A stretch of 64,000 nt of DNA from Lachnospiraceae bacterium (GTDB lineage: Bacteria; Bacillota; Clostridia; Lachnospirales; Lachnospiraceae), in the NCBI GenBank assembly GCA_900199595.1, contig FZRB01000001.1, positions 58,819-122,818 of the forward strand, written 5' to 3'. How positions within the stretch are numbered: the stretch's first letter is position 1; each line of letters opens with the position of its first letter. The position numbers and the translations under genes were made by a program. This document shows positions 25,763 to 35,170 of this stretch, piece by piece. The notes under the pieces were generated by a model. It saw nothing but the letters and a program-made list of their open reading frames with translations. It made no database searches and was not told the DNA's origin.

Positions 25763-28700
25763 ATGAAAGAAAATAATTTTAATGATGATATAGATATCGA
25801 AGAGCAGGAGCTGGCGGTTGAAGACGAATTCCAGATGGATCAGAACAAAGTTTTCCAGACAGCTTCTTTTGCTGACCTTGAAGGCAAGGAGCGTGCTGAG
25901 CGAGCAAAGATATGCTATAACGAAATGAAGACAGTTGCTGATAAGGTATATTTTCTTGCTGCCTACGGCGCTTATGTAGAAGCGGCAAGAATGTCCGGAG
26001 CAGAAGATAATCAGTATGATACTGATATGTATCTGGAGTTACAGGATGACCTTGTAGATAAATATATAACAAATGGTACAGCCAAAGACTGTAAGGCGGT
26101 ATTTCAGGCTCTTGCTATAGCAGATTTCGATAACAATATTGATATGTATGAAGCGTATACAGCGTTCCAACAATCTCTTAAGCAAGATGAGCCATATCGT
26201 GATAAGAAAGCCTTTTATCTCGCTAAATTTGCAACAGCCGGAGGAATTAAGAGTCTTCCGATAACTACGATGACAGCTCTTTTTTCAAATATGTTTATTA
26301 ATGCTCCGGGAATGATGGAGAAAGTCTTTCCGGATTTAAAAATTACTGAAGAAACTACCATGGAAGATCTGGCAAAAATGGTGGGTTATAAAAAAGAAGA
26401 AAGCATTAAGAATTTTGCCACCAGCAGGGGAGTAGACTTAAAGGATAATGCTTTACAGTACTATTCAAAAGATCTTCATGATCCGAAATTAGCTAAAGAA
26501 GCTATGAAAATGGATCTTCTTGAAGCAATAATTGGCAGCTGGAAGAAATCAACAACAAATTCATATGTTAAAAAACTTAAGACAAAGGCAAAAAATAATC
26601 CGGATGCATTAATAAATGATCCTGATTTAATGAATGGAATTGAAAAAATAAGTGCAAATAATAAAGAGGAATTAAGTACTTCAAAGTTTAAGGATTGGGA
26701 AACATCCGTTGGTCAACCTACAATCAAACAGCATGAGCCGGAGTTCCTTAAGGAAACCCAGGATTATTTCATCAATACTTTCATAACTCCTTTTGAAAAA
26801 GACCTTCGTAAGGTGGTTGATGAAGCTGAGGTTGAGAATCTGAATATCAAACCGGTAAATGATATCATAGAGAAGAAGGCCCAGAAGCCTGCACGTAAGA
26901 AGAAGGTTACAATTGATAAGGATCTGCGTGAATATCTCTACAGCCTGAAGATTCGGGCAGGTCAGGCGAGAGGAGCATCTGATTCACCACAGTATACTCA
27001 GTTCTATAGCTGTATAAATGACACCCTGGATCTTGTGGATGTCATACTTGAGAAGCGTAAGAAGGGTGTGCCTTTTAATGAAGAGAAGGCATATAAGAAA
27101 TATGTTGCAGCCGTAAATGATATGAAAACTGCTTCTGAAATCTATGAGGCTTATAAGCTGCATTTCCGTACGGAAAATCCTGAGGGCGAAAAAGGCAAGA
27201 AGAAGGTTAATTCCAAGGATAAGGAGAAGCTCAGTATCGTCAGATCTGTCAGGAGAAAGAATCATAAATACTTTAATGTAGAAAGGCATGAAACTAAAAA
27301 GGCTGATCCTAATGCAGAGTTTCTTAAAAAGTCAGACCAGGCTCTGGCTCGTCTGGCAAAGGGTAAATATTCGAGTAAAAAGGCATATCTTGAGGATGCA
27401 GCTTATGGAGTTATAGGCTATATGGCCCGTTCGTCCGGCGGTACATTTCTTCAGAATCCTAAGACTGGAGAGTTTATGGCTCTTGAAGATTTTAAGGATA
27501 AGCTGCTTAAATCGAAGCAGTTAGAACAGATGCTTAAATCAACCAGTAATCCGGGGCAGTACACAACTCCCGATGCTGTTCTTAAGGCGCTGAATAATAA
27601 GAAATACCGTGACAAGATGCTTAAATCCTACAGGAAGATATCAGGTGTTGATGCTGATAAGCTATCTCTTAACATTGAAGAAAACGAGATAAATATCCCT
27701 GGTATTGGCTCAAATAATAAGGATTTAGATGTAAGTAATCTGATATTTGAAGATGATCTGAAGGATAACGAAAGGCTGATACATGTAAATAGCAAAGATT
27801 ATAACGATATGCTTAAGTTCTTTGCTAAAGATATTGAGAAGTTCAGACTGGATATATACAGTACCTATGGAAAAGGCAAGAGCGATTCTTCTCCTTCAAG
27901 CCTTATGGAGGACGTAATAAAGGCTATGACCAACTTCTCTGCAAAGGGTAAGAAGAAGGGCGCCGATACTCCAGAAGGAAGAGCACAGGATATGATGAAA
28001 CTCAGTTCTGAGGAATTTGAAACAAAGGTTAATGCACTCATCAAGTCCATCGATAAGTACCTTAACAAGAGACAGAATCCTACAAAGGGCGACAGAGTTG
28101 ACAGAAATGAACATATGATGAGCCTGAAGAGAAAGCTTCTTGATTATAAGAATGAGAACAGGGACATTTTCGCAGGAAAGTCCGGAAAAATTCATGAATT
28201 CAAGCTTGGGGATCAAAACGAAGGAAATGTTATAACCAACACTGAAATCAAGAAGAATCTGATAAAATTTGTGTATGATATGCAGATAAGCGCCATGGAC
28301 GGAGAAGTTTTTCTTTTAGGTTGTATTCCTGAAGAAAATGAAAGGCATCAGCATAAATATAATGAGATGCCTTTCCCGAGACCAACAGGCGATTTAAAGA
28401 AGGTTACTGATGCATGGGTTGACTGGCGTAATCTATTCAGACTTGATGAAAATGGAAATCCAAAGAAGATGTCCTTTGATATTATCAAGGAGAAGGTTAC
28501 CAAACTGAACAGGGAATTGGGAGTTTATGTATCCAAGCACCCGAATGAATCGAATAATACACTTGAGGTATTAATGACAACAACTCATAGTATCATGGAG
28601 AATATAGAGCATCTTCAACCGTATATGGATGTCAAAACCATTGAAGGAAGAATAGGAAGCCAGAATCTTTATGAAACTGTCAAGACTATGGAAGCGCCTT

Positions 28701-29335
28701 ACAAGGATCTGAAGAATATACTTCTCAGAGATGAATATGTTATAGACAAGGGACTTAGTCATTTCAAAAGCGAAGAGGAGCGGCTGCAGTCAGTCAAAGC
28801 TATACAGGATATATTTGCGAAGCTTGATAAAGACAAAAAACTTGCTCAGAATACATTTTATGATATACAGGAAATAAGAGCCGTATATAATCCTTTATTG
28901 GATCAGAAAGGCAATAATAACGCAACTCGTCCGGCAGGTGCTGATCTGAAACCTCGTGATTATGATGCTAGAAAACAGGCTCTGGCTAACCATGTCATTA
29001 GAGAATTATTCTATGATAACGTGGAAAAGGAAAACAAATGGCTTGAGCTGGCAAAGCTGCATAATAAAGGAACCTTACAGGTTGCTGTAGAAGATATAAT
29101 GGGTAAAGCCGTGACGGAATCAGAAGCATTTAATAACGTTCAGGAAGGTGCAACCTATGATAATATTACAGCTAAATTTGTAAAAGAAGCAAAGAGACTT
29201 GGAACCTACGAGGAGATAAAAGAAAAGCTTCGTCCTGTTAACATGAAAGAAAAACTTGAACAGGCAACACAGCTGAGGGAAGAAAGAGCAAAACAGGTTA
29301 TTGAGCAGAATAAAAAGCTTAATATGCAGATTTAG
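25763..29335 (+). CDS. Giant helical array protein with two YKR domains
   Basis: 1190 residues, M-K-E-N-N-F start, AGAAAGGATATTACG upstream. No named family recognised. The N-terminal region (D-K-V-Y-F-L-A-A-Y near 50 and D-K-K-A-F-Y-L-A-K-F near 150) resembles those at 35171 and 61998. A T-T-M-E-D-L-A-K-M-V-G module follows near 199. YKR copy 1 is at about 407-493. An A-A-Y-G-V-I-G-Y-M-A-R-S-S-G module at about 546-630 is otherwise seen only at the C-terminus of the protein at 52288. YKR copy 2 is at about 710-795 (K-Y-L-N-K-R). No signal peptide or membrane helix. Probably depends on the promoter at 22630, since no copy of the promoter lies in the 77-bp gap before it. Confidence 0.9.
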   Translation: MKENNFNDDIDIEEQELAVEDEFQMDQNKVFQTASFADLEGKERAERAKICYNEMKTVADKVYFLAAYGAYVEAARMSGAEDNQYDTDMYLELQDDLVDKYITNGTAKDCKAVFQALAIADFDNNIDMYEAYTAFQQSLKQDEPYRDKKAFYLAKFATAGGIKSLPITTMTALFSNMFINAPGMMEKVFPDLKITEETTMEDLAKMVGYKKEESIKNFATSRGVDLKDNALQYYSKDLHDPKLAKEAMKMDLLEAIIGSWKKSTTNSYVKKLKTKAKNNPDALINDPDLMNGIEKISANNKEELSTSKFKDWETSVGQPTIKQHEPEFLKETQDYFINTFITPFEKDLRKVVDEAEVENLNIKPVNDIIEKKAQKPARKKKVTIDKDLREYLYSLKIRAGQARGASDSPQYTQFYSCINDTLDLVDVILEKRKKGVPFNEEKAYKKYVAAVNDMKTASEIYEAYKLHFRTENPEGEKGKKKVNSKDKEKLSIVRSVRRKNHKYFNVERHETKKADPNAEFLKKSDQALARLAKGKYSSKKAYLEDAAYGVIGYMARSSGGTFLQNPKTGEFMALEDFKDKLLKSKQLEQMLKSTSNPGQYTTPDAVLKALNNKKYRDKMLKSYRKISGVDADKLSLNIEENEINIPGIGSNNKDLDVSNLIFEDDLKDNERLIHVNSKDYNDMLKFFAKDIEKFRLDIYSTYGKGKSDSSPSSLMEDVIKAMTNFSAKGKKKGADTPEGRAQDMMKLSSEEFETKVNALIKSIDKYLNKRQNPTKGDRVDRNEHMMSLKRKLLDYKNENRDIFAGKSGKIHEFKLGDQNEGNVITNTEIKKNLIKFVYDMQISAMDGEVFLLGCIPEENERHQHKYNEMPFPRPTGDLKKVTDAWVDWRNLFRLDENGNPKKMSFDIIKEKVTKLNRELGVYVSKHPNESNNTLEVLMTTTHSIMENIEHLQPYMDVKTIEGRIGSQNLYETVKTMEAPYKDLKNILLRDEYVIDKGLSHFKSEEERLQSVKAIQDIFAKLDKDKKLAQNTFYDIQEIRAVYNPLLDQKGNNNATRPAGADLKPRDYDARKQALANHVIRELFYDNVEKENKWLELAKLHNKGTLQVAVEDIMGKAVTESEAFNNVQEGATYDNITAKFVKEAKRLGTYEEIKEKLRPVNMKEKLEQATQLREERAKQVIEQNKKLNMQI

Positions 29336-29339
29336 ATAA

Positions 29340-29379
29340 AGGTGACACTTTGAATCAGGTTCAAAGTGTCATTTTTTTT
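29340..29379 (+). terminator. Palindromic terminator, GAACC family
   Basis: GTGACACTTTGAA pairs with its complement around TCAGG, followed by eight T. Starts 5 bp after the stop codon of 25763-29335. Confidence 0.9.
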
Positions 29380-29396
29380 GTTATCTGAAAAATGTG

Positions 29397-29428
29397 TTGC
29401 ACCTTTGTTGCTACTAGCAGAGTACAAT
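29397..29428 (+). promoter_or_regulatory. Array promoter, copy 7
   Basis: TTGCACCTTTGTT, 20-bp spacer, TACAAT at 29423-29428. Drives 29517-34499. Confidence 0.75.
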
Positions 29429-29516
29429 GATGATAAATTTGTATAAATATGTTGTATGGTGTCATATTTTTATTGATACACGTTTTATTATTGTTTTTCC
29501 GGAAGGAGTTAATAAT

Positions 29517-31985
29517 ATGCCAAAAGATAAATTCAGGGATTTATTCAGATTATCAGATAAGGACTACAGTGATATAGGCTGTACAAAGGAAGAACTTGAT
29601 CAGGTCAAGGAACTTAATAAGCAGCTTGATGATGTATATAAAAGGCTCAAAAAGGAGGATGGTCTTCTTCCCGGAGAACCCGGTGACGAGCCTATAAATT
29701 ATGATGAAGAGCTTACCAAGAGGGACAACCTTCAGGAGCAGCTCTATAATATGTTTATCACTGCGGCTGAAAGAAAGCTGTCCAGCTGGGAGTATAGTGG
29801 AAGTCAGCTGCCTGACTGGGCGCTGTCTACAGGAAAGGTGCCGACTATTGACGCATTGCTTAGGTCCCATGGGGACAGGCTTTCGGTTATTGACAAGGCT
29901 AAGCTTCTGAAAAAGAGACAGGTAACCATGAAGGCTAAGATCAATGAGAAGATGGCTCTTGATAATAAGAATAATCCTGAGTACGGAAAGGATGAAGAGA
30001 TAAAGGTAGTATCACATTCGGAAAATGACGCATTTCTCGAAGGGATTCAACAGAAGAATTTCCAGTCTTCGGGTAACGGCTGCTGGTCTGTTAGTACACA
30101 GTTACAGCTGCAGAGTAAAGGCATAAAAAATGTAACTCAGTCTGATGTCCGCTGCTTCAGGCCTGATTATAATGCGCAGGATATAAAGGATAAATTTACT
30201 AAAGAAGTTAAAAAGGGTAGCAAAAAAACTGTAATGAATGAATATGCCCTTGAAAACTACAAGATAATTGAAGGTGACGGCGGCAATAACTTAATGGATC
30301 GTGGAGAAGCATTCTTAAAGCTTGCACCGGGCTGTATGCTGAAGGGTATCGAGATTGCAGCATATAATGATTCTGAAAGAAAGAACGGAGTCACTCGTGA
30401 GGATTATATAAGAAATACGAAGCAGACCGTAAAAAAGCATATACTACATGCAATTAAGGAGGATAAGTCTCCGGTCAGCTTCCTTAATGGTGGACATTAT
30501 CTCACCATCGTTGGTATAGATGGCGATAAAGTAAAATATAAAGAATCAAAACAATATAAGAAGGACCAGAAGCCTGATGATACATTTGAGACCACTCTTG
30601 ACAAGCTCCTAAACAGAGTTACGAGATCATTTATACGTATGGAGTGGAGTGCAGAAATGAAGCTTTCCCAGGATGGAAAGAAGCTGTACGGAGTTCCGAG
30701 TCAATATCTTACAGTGGCTGAAGACGGAACCGTTATGATGCCTACCAATAATGCAAATTATAATGTATCCAATGGATATCAGATTAAGGACGGCTTTATA
30801 GTAGGACGTTCTAATGGTTCAGAACATCCTGATGGAAATAAGAATCTTGATGACAATTTAAGAAAGGGCGAGGCACAGGTAACTGAACTGCTTTTCCTTC
30901 CAAAGACGCTTAATATGGATCTTCTTAAAAGCAAGGCTGCCCAGAGAAGCCCTGAAGAAGAGCTGAGACTTCAGAATATGTCTAAGGATTTCTATGGCGT
31001 AGAGCATAAGCCTGATGAATATAAAACTGTCGGAGAAATGGACGCAGCCTACGAGGAGCTTGAGAAGGCCACTAATCGTGCATTTTCAAATAAGCAGAAG
31101 GAAGCAGCCACAGCATTTGCCCAGGAGTTAAATGCGCTCATAGCCGGTGATGCACCTGCTGCAACTCAGCCGAATTCTAACACCAGGGCATATGATAACT
31201 ACATAAACCGCCTGTATAATGAAAATGAATTATCTGAGAATACTGCAACCTTTAACTTGAAGGCTTCATTGGTAAAGGGAGTAGCTGCTGCTTATCTTAA
31301 GGCTGAGGGAGTAAAGTTTGATGCGAAGAAGATAGATGCACTTGCGGAAAAAATCAAGATAAATTCAATCGCAGGTGATATGGATAATAAGAATGAGCTG
31401 CTCAGCATACTCAAATCTCCGGATCCTGCAAATCCAAGGAACAAGGTTCAACTCTTTGATAAGATTCAGAGTAAAGTTGTAAACAGTATATATGGTGTAG
31501 AACCATCCCGTCAGGAAGCATATCTGAAGGAAATGAAAATGCTTGCTGAAAATATGATGCCAAAGGAAGGAAGAACCCCTCTTTATCAGAATTTCTATCA
31601 GGCAGTACAGGATGCAGCAGCGATAGATTTAAATCAGCCGGGAGCATCTGAGAAAATAGCAGAGGCAAATAAAAAATTAGTTAAAGCCATAAAGGACTAC
31701 ACCAAAGGTAAGAAGAAGGTAAGATCTTCACAGGATGGAAGAGACAGATTCGATAATGCTATGGATGCTCTTTCAATTGTCGACCTCTTCTCAAGGAATG
31801 CAGGCAGAATGGATGTGAAGGATCTGGTAACCAGAGTAAATACAGTAAGAGATGCAAAGACAGCTTCCAACAAAGACTTTGTATCCATGAGAAGGTTCGG
31901 TGGTGAACGAGCTAAGAACAGAAATAAAGAAATAGCCGCAGAGCACGAGAAAAAGACCGTAAAGAATACTGCAAAACAAAGATGA
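29517..31985 (+). CDS. Giant array protein with papain/C39-like cysteine peptidase core
   Basis: 822 residues; start at 29517 (M-P-K-D-K-F) behind GGAAGGAGTTAATAAT. An upstream in-frame ATG at 29427 would lie on the -10 box. Residues about 175-345 look like a papain-fold peptidase: a G-N-G-C189-W-S segment at the head of a helix and S-F-L-N-G-G-H327-Y-L-T-I-V-G-I-D-G, the usual Cys and His blocks of C39-like and related families. The usual N-D-P after the His strand is replaced by K-E-S, so the acidic residue may be E343 or absent. The C-terminal YKR domain (about 685-752: Y-T-K-G-K-K-K-V-R-S-S-Q-D-G-R-D-R-F-D-N-A) is close to those at 3131 and 50127. A cytoplasmic or exported processing protease, or a protease effector, are both possible. 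First of three genes. Confidence 0.88.
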   Translation: MPKDKFRDLFRLSDKDYSDIGCTKEELDQVKELNKQLDDVYKRLKKEDGLLPGEPGDEPINYDEELTKRDNLQEQLYNMFITAAERKLSSWEYSGSQLPDWALSTGKVPTIDALLRSHGDRLSVIDKAKLLKKRQVTMKAKINEKMALDNKNNPEYGKDEEIKVVSHSENDAFLEGIQQKNFQSSGNGCWSVSTQLQLQSKGIKNVTQSDVRCFRPDYNAQDIKDKFTKEVKKGSKKTVMNEYALENYKIIEGDGGNNLMDRGEAFLKLAPGCMLKGIEIAAYNDSERKNGVTREDYIRNTKQTVKKHILHAIKEDKSPVSFLNGGHYLTIVGIDGDKVKYKESKQYKKDQKPDDTFETTLDKLLNRVTRSFIRMEWSAEMKLSQDGKKLYGVPSQYLTVAEDGTVMMPTNNANYNVSNGYQIKDGFIVGRSNGSEHPDGNKNLDDNLRKGEAQVTELLFLPKTLNMDLLKSKAAQRSPEEELRLQNMSKDFYGVEHKPDEYKTVGEMDAAYEELEKATNRAFSNKQKEAATAFAQELNALIAGDAPAATQPNSNTRAYDNYINRLYNENELSENTATFNLKASLVKGVAAAYLKAEGVKFDAKKIDALAEKIKINSIAGDMDNKNELLSILKSPDPANPRNKVQLFDKIQSKVVNSIYGVEPSRQEAYLKEMKMLAENMMPKEGRTPLYQNFYQAVQDAAAIDLNQPGASEKIAEANKKLVKAIKDYTKGKKKVRSSQDGRDRFDNAMDALSIVDLFSRNAGRMDVKDLVTRVNTVRDAKTASNKDFVSMRRFGGERAKNRNKEIAAEHEKKTVKNTAKQR

Positions 31986-32035
31986 TAGTAGTGCAGCATG
32001 AATTCATCTGTCACTATTAAGGAGAATGATAAATC

Positions 32036-34261
32036 ATGAAGGAATATGAAGGAATAACAATTGAAGAATTAAAAAATCAAGGAATAAAAATCCCTGATTT
32101 AACAAAACAGGAAGAAGCAGAGTTTAAGGCCAAGGAGGCCTGTTATCATTATGCTTTTTATATGGATGCGAATGGTGCCAGAAATATCATGCTGGGAGCA
32201 GTCGATAAAAAAGAAGAAAAAATAGTACTTAATAACAGTACTTTTGAGAAGGTAGTAACTTCGACTGAAGAACCGGAAGATGGATATATTATAGACCGTG
32301 CTTTTGCACCGGCTAATGTATATATTCAGGGGACTTCAGGTAGTGGATTCAGACCCAATAAGGTCATAGATGAAGAGGCTTATAAGGAGTATCAGGAAGT
32401 TCTGGACGATGCTGCAGATCAAATGGAAAAAATCATTGTGGATCATACTCCGGACGATATGACCGGTCAGAAGGCAAGAAATGTACTGAATGTGTTAGCA
32501 CCGGATGTTCTTCGTAATATCAAGAAGGGATATTCGGATGAAGCGCTTTCTTATAAAACTCCGCTGGGGATGTGTATAGGAACCTTTACTGCATGTGTCA
32601 ACGCTCAGATGTATGATGACATACTGGTAAATAACATCAATAAGCATAAGGATGATTTTCCTATATATGATGTAATCATAGAAGGTGGACGTCTGAAGAA
32701 GTCGGCTATAGATTATTACGAGGCGAAGGAAAAGGCCGGTGGTACCCTAAGCGTTGAGGAAGAGAAAAAGCACCGTCAGGCGATTTATGAAAATGTAATC
32801 GCGATGAAGCCTTATTATGATACTGTAGTAAAGAAGCTTGAGGAGCCGGGATTTGACGAAGTGGCATTTAAGGACAGACTCATAGATCCGGGTAATAAAG
32901 CATTTCATCTTCATCCTAGTACACATAGAGGTTCAGCAGTTACTCAGGCCTCACTTGATGCATATAAGATGGGTCTTGAGAATGGCTGGCCATTGGATGA
33001 TATTGCGCTTATATCCGCATTTTATTCTACAGCACTCAGTTTGAAATATAATGCAGAAGGTAATGGAGGTATGTCACAGGAGGAATATAAGGCATATGAC
33101 CCTCCTCAGTATGGCTCGCCTGAAAAAGAAAAAGCTGCTAAAAAAATGCTTTCATTTTACGAGGGTCTGAAGAATAAACCGATCAAATCTCTTGAAGACA
33201 GAAAAACCATTCTGAATGAAATGAGTGATATTTTTTATTCAAGTGCCGAGAAGGGTTTTCTGAATTCAAATAATAAAAAAAATAAATTAGATGCAACTGC
33301 TGAATATTTTAAGCAGCTGGATGTTCAGAGAATTGAAAGAGAGCTGAAAATTGTGGCCGGAAAAGAGCAGGCATTTTTTGAACCTGTAAAACCCGGTAAT
33401 GATATAAAGTTTAATGAAATATATGACAGATTAAATACGACCAGAACAGATAAATGGGCCAGCAATGAAAGTAAGTATCATAGTAATCTGCAGCATGCTA
33501 TAGATGAGCTGAAACAGTTCAGAGAGAATCATAAGGCTCCGAAAAAGGATGCAGGTAAAGAAGCAGTAGATAAGTATTATTCAGAGTACCTGGCAAAGTT
33601 GGATAAGGTTCAGCACTACGCAAAGATATATGTTGATAAGAGGAAGGGGGCTTCCACAGAAGGAGGAAAGCAGAGACTGAAGGGCGCCGCTGATATGTCA
33701 GCTTTTACGGACAGCGAAAAGAAAAGAATTCAGAGAGAATTGGAAGCACTGGACTTATCTTACAGAGGTAAAAATATCGATCAGATAAGAGTCGGTTTTG
33801 TCGGAAACCAGATGATGAACAGTGCAGTTGAACTGGCGAATATGCAGAATATGCCTAATACTGTGGAAAGCATTGAGAAGGTAACAAGTCTTGCTGCGGA
33901 TATCATGATTGGACGGATAGTAAGTAATGGAAAGGCAAAGTCAGGAAGCAAGGTTCTTGAGGATATAGGAGCTGATATGATGAAGCAGGAAATAATGAAA
34001 AGCTCTGATTTCAAGAAGATGATGAATGGCTACATCAAGGATAAGACCATGACTCCTGAAAAGCTGGTAAATGAACTGTCCGGTGATGGTGCAGTGCGAA
34101 AGATCAAGGGCTTCAGCAGTACAGTTAACAGCGCCAACAAAGAATTGGATAAAAAGGCTGCAGAAGCAAAAAAACAGACAGCAAAGCGTGAGCAGAAAAT
34201 TGATGCAAGAAATAAAGCTGATGCAGAGAAAAAAGCGAAGCTGGCGTCAGGTGGTCGATGA
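32036..34261 (+). CDS. Giant helical array protein (NGW-type)
   Basis: 741 residues, M-K-E-Y-E-G start, TTAAGGAGAATGATAAATC upstream. Not recognised as a named family. It has the block also present in the C-terminal half of the protein at 42882 and the N-terminal half of the one at 46548: Y-K-T-P-L-G-M near 172, F-P-I-Y-D-V-I-I-E-G near 208, G-L-E-N-G-W-P-L-D-D-I near 314, R-T-D-K-W-A near 475, and the YKR domain at about 479-553 (Y-V-D-K-R-K-G-A-S-T-E-G-G-K-Q-R-L). The tail D-K-T-M-T-P-E-K-L-V-N-E-L-S-G-D-G near 669-686 is shared with 42882 only. No signal peptide or membrane helix. 50 bp after the peptidase-like gene and 10 bp before the mini-gene. Confidence 0.9.
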   Translation: MKEYEGITIEELKNQGIKIPDLTKQEEAEFKAKEACYHYAFYMDANGARNIMLGAVDKKEEKIVLNNSTFEKVVTSTEEPEDGYIIDRAFAPANVYIQGTSGSGFRPNKVIDEEAYKEYQEVLDDAADQMEKIIVDHTPDDMTGQKARNVLNVLAPDVLRNIKKGYSDEALSYKTPLGMCIGTFTACVNAQMYDDILVNNINKHKDDFPIYDVIIEGGRLKKSAIDYYEAKEKAGGTLSVEEEKKHRQAIYENVIAMKPYYDTVVKKLEEPGFDEVAFKDRLIDPGNKAFHLHPSTHRGSAVTQASLDAYKMGLENGWPLDDIALISAFYSTALSLKYNAEGNGGMSQEEYKAYDPPQYGSPEKEKAAKKMLSFYEGLKNKPIKSLEDRKTILNEMSDIFYSSAEKGFLNSNNKKNKLDATAEYFKQLDVQRIERELKIVAGKEQAFFEPVKPGNDIKFNEIYDRLNTTRTDKWASNESKYHSNLQHAIDELKQFRENHKAPKKDAGKEAVDKYYSEYLAKLDKVQHYAKIYVDKRKGASTEGGKQRLKGAADMSAFTDSEKKRIQRELEALDLSYRGKNIDQIRVGFVGNQMMNSAVELANMQNMPNTVESIEKVTSLAADIMIGRIVSNGKAKSGSKVLEDIGADMMKQEIMKSSDFKKMMNGYIKDKTMTPEKLVNELSGDGAVRKIKGFSSTVNSANKELDKKAAEAKKQTAKREQKIDARNKADAEKKAKLASGGR

Positions 34262-34271
34262 GAGGAACACT

Positions 34272-34499
34272 ATGAAAGAAAATGAACTTGAAGAATATTA
34301 TGATGCGCGATCCATGCAGACATATAACGTTCTGAAAAGCTGGGAAGCTAAGGGGGATTATGACAGTCTTGCAAACAAGAATGCGAACAAGAATGAAATT
34401 AAGAATGAAAATACAAATAAAGATGTAAATAAGAATATAAATAAGAATGTAAATAAGAATGTAAATAAGAATGTAAATAAAGGAGTAAACAAGGCCTGA
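34272..34499 (+). CDS. Mini member of the array: MKE start plus Asn/Lys repeat tail
   Basis: 75 residues, starting 10 bp after the previous stop with GATGAGAGGAACACT upstream. The start M-K-E-N-E-L matches the giant proteins. About 35 ordinary residues (W-E-A-K-G-D-Y) are followed by N-K-N-V repeats coded by a 12-bp tandem repeat. It has no YKR domain. It could be the surviving head of a lost giant gene, or a small partner protein. The repeats run straight into repeat-rich non-coding DNA. Confidence 0.65.
   Translation: MKENELEEYYDARSMQTYNVLKSWEAKGDYDSLANKNANKNEIKNENTNKDVNKNINKNVNKNVNKNVNKGVNKA
34396..34495 (+). repeat. 12-bp tandem repeats coding N-K-N-V/I
   Basis: AATAAGAATGTA units repeated with small changes in the 3' half of the mini-gene. 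They grade into AATAAAGTCC-like repeats just after its stop codon (about 34500-34550). Confidence 0.8.
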
Positions 34500-34559
34500 A
34501 TAAGGTCTAAATAAAGTCCAAATAAAGTCAAAACCAAGCTTGAATAAAGTTATAAATAT

Positions 34560-34665
34560 AGCCGGAACCAGATAGCCGGTCCTAGATAGCCGATCCCAAG
34601 AAGCCGGTCCCAGATAGCCGGAACCAGATAACCGGTCCTAGATAGCCGATCCCAGGAAGTAAATC
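34560..34665. repeat. 56-bp period repeat with GATAGCCGGTCC sub-units
   Basis: AGCCGGAACCAGATA recurs at 34560 and 34616 with the following bases largely conserved; within each unit a 14-bp sub-repeat (AGATAGCCGGTCCT and variants) is visible. More G+C than its surroundings. Not a CRISPR: no unique spacers. Confidence 0.75.
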
Positions 34666-34666
34666 C

Positions 34667-34959
34667 TGTTTACTGGGACGAAAGGCAACACAAATGAGAG
34701 AATCTGCGATAATTGTTGCCCGAGGAACTGGAATAAAGTTTCTGAGAAAAGGAAAAAGCAACAAAATCAGATGAAACAGCAGAAATTGATGCCAGGGCTT
34801 CTGGAATAAAGCTTCTGAGAAGAGGAAAAAGCAACAAAATCAGATGAAACAGCAGAAATTGATGCCAAGACTTCGAAAATTAAGCGTTTGAGAAGAGGAG
34901 AAGGCAACAAAATTAGAAAAAACTGTGGAAATTGTTGCCGAGGGTACCTGGAATAAAAG
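34667..34959. repeat. Four tandem 73-bp repeat units
   Basis: Units begin near 34667, 34740, 34813 and 34886, an exact 73-bp period. The inner two are nearly identical. Each carries GGCAACA/GCAACAA at one end and TTGATGCC/TTGTTGCC at the other, giving a dyad that is perfect (GGCAACA/TGTTGCC) in the first unit. A diverged single copy lies at 1-60. Confidence 0.85.
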
Positions 34960-34976
34960 TGACTAAAAAATAAAAT

Positions 34977-35023
34977 AAAAATATGACAGTAGCGAACCAG
35001 GTTCACAGCTGTCATATTTTTTT
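34977..35023 (+). terminator. Palindromic terminator, GAACC family
   Basis: AAAATATGACAG pairs with CTGTCATATTTT around the GCGAACCAGGTTCAC centre, and T-rich sequence follows. Ends the 29517-34499 unit, though 480 bp after its last stop codon. Confidence 0.85.
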
Positions 35024-35063
35024 AAATCAATTCAAAATCAATTCAAAATCAATGACTACTATG

Positions 35064-35095
35064 TTGCGCTTTTGTTATACATTGTAATATACAAT
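35064..35095 (+). promoter_or_regulatory. Array promoter, copy 8
   Basis: TTGCGCTTTTGTTATAC, 20-bp spacer from TTGCGC, TACAAT at 35090-35095. Drives 35171-38866. Confidence 0.8.
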
Positions 35096-35170
35096 GGAGT
35101 CAGTTTTGAAAATACTATGTAAATTTTTATAGAAATTTTATAGAAAATATAAGCAGGGAGGCTATCCAAA

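Larger units (their letters stand above)
34500..35170. other. 671-bp repeat-rich gap without genes
   Basis: Holds, in order: AATAAAGTCC-like short repeats (34500-34550), a 56-bp period repeat rich in GATAGCCGGTCC (34560-34665), four 73-bp tandem units (34667-34959), a family terminator (34977-35023) and array promoter copy 8 (35064-35095). No ORF with a ribosome binding site was seen. Confidence 0.8.

Noticed and set aside
29427-29516. Upstream in-frame ATG as start of the peptidase-like gene
   Set aside because: The ATG overlaps the -10 region of the array promoter, while the ATG at 29517 has a strong GGAAGGAG site and the M-P-K start seen in a relative.
34560-34959. CRISPR array
   Set aside because: The repeats abut or diverge gradually with no unique spacers of constant length, and no cas genes are present.
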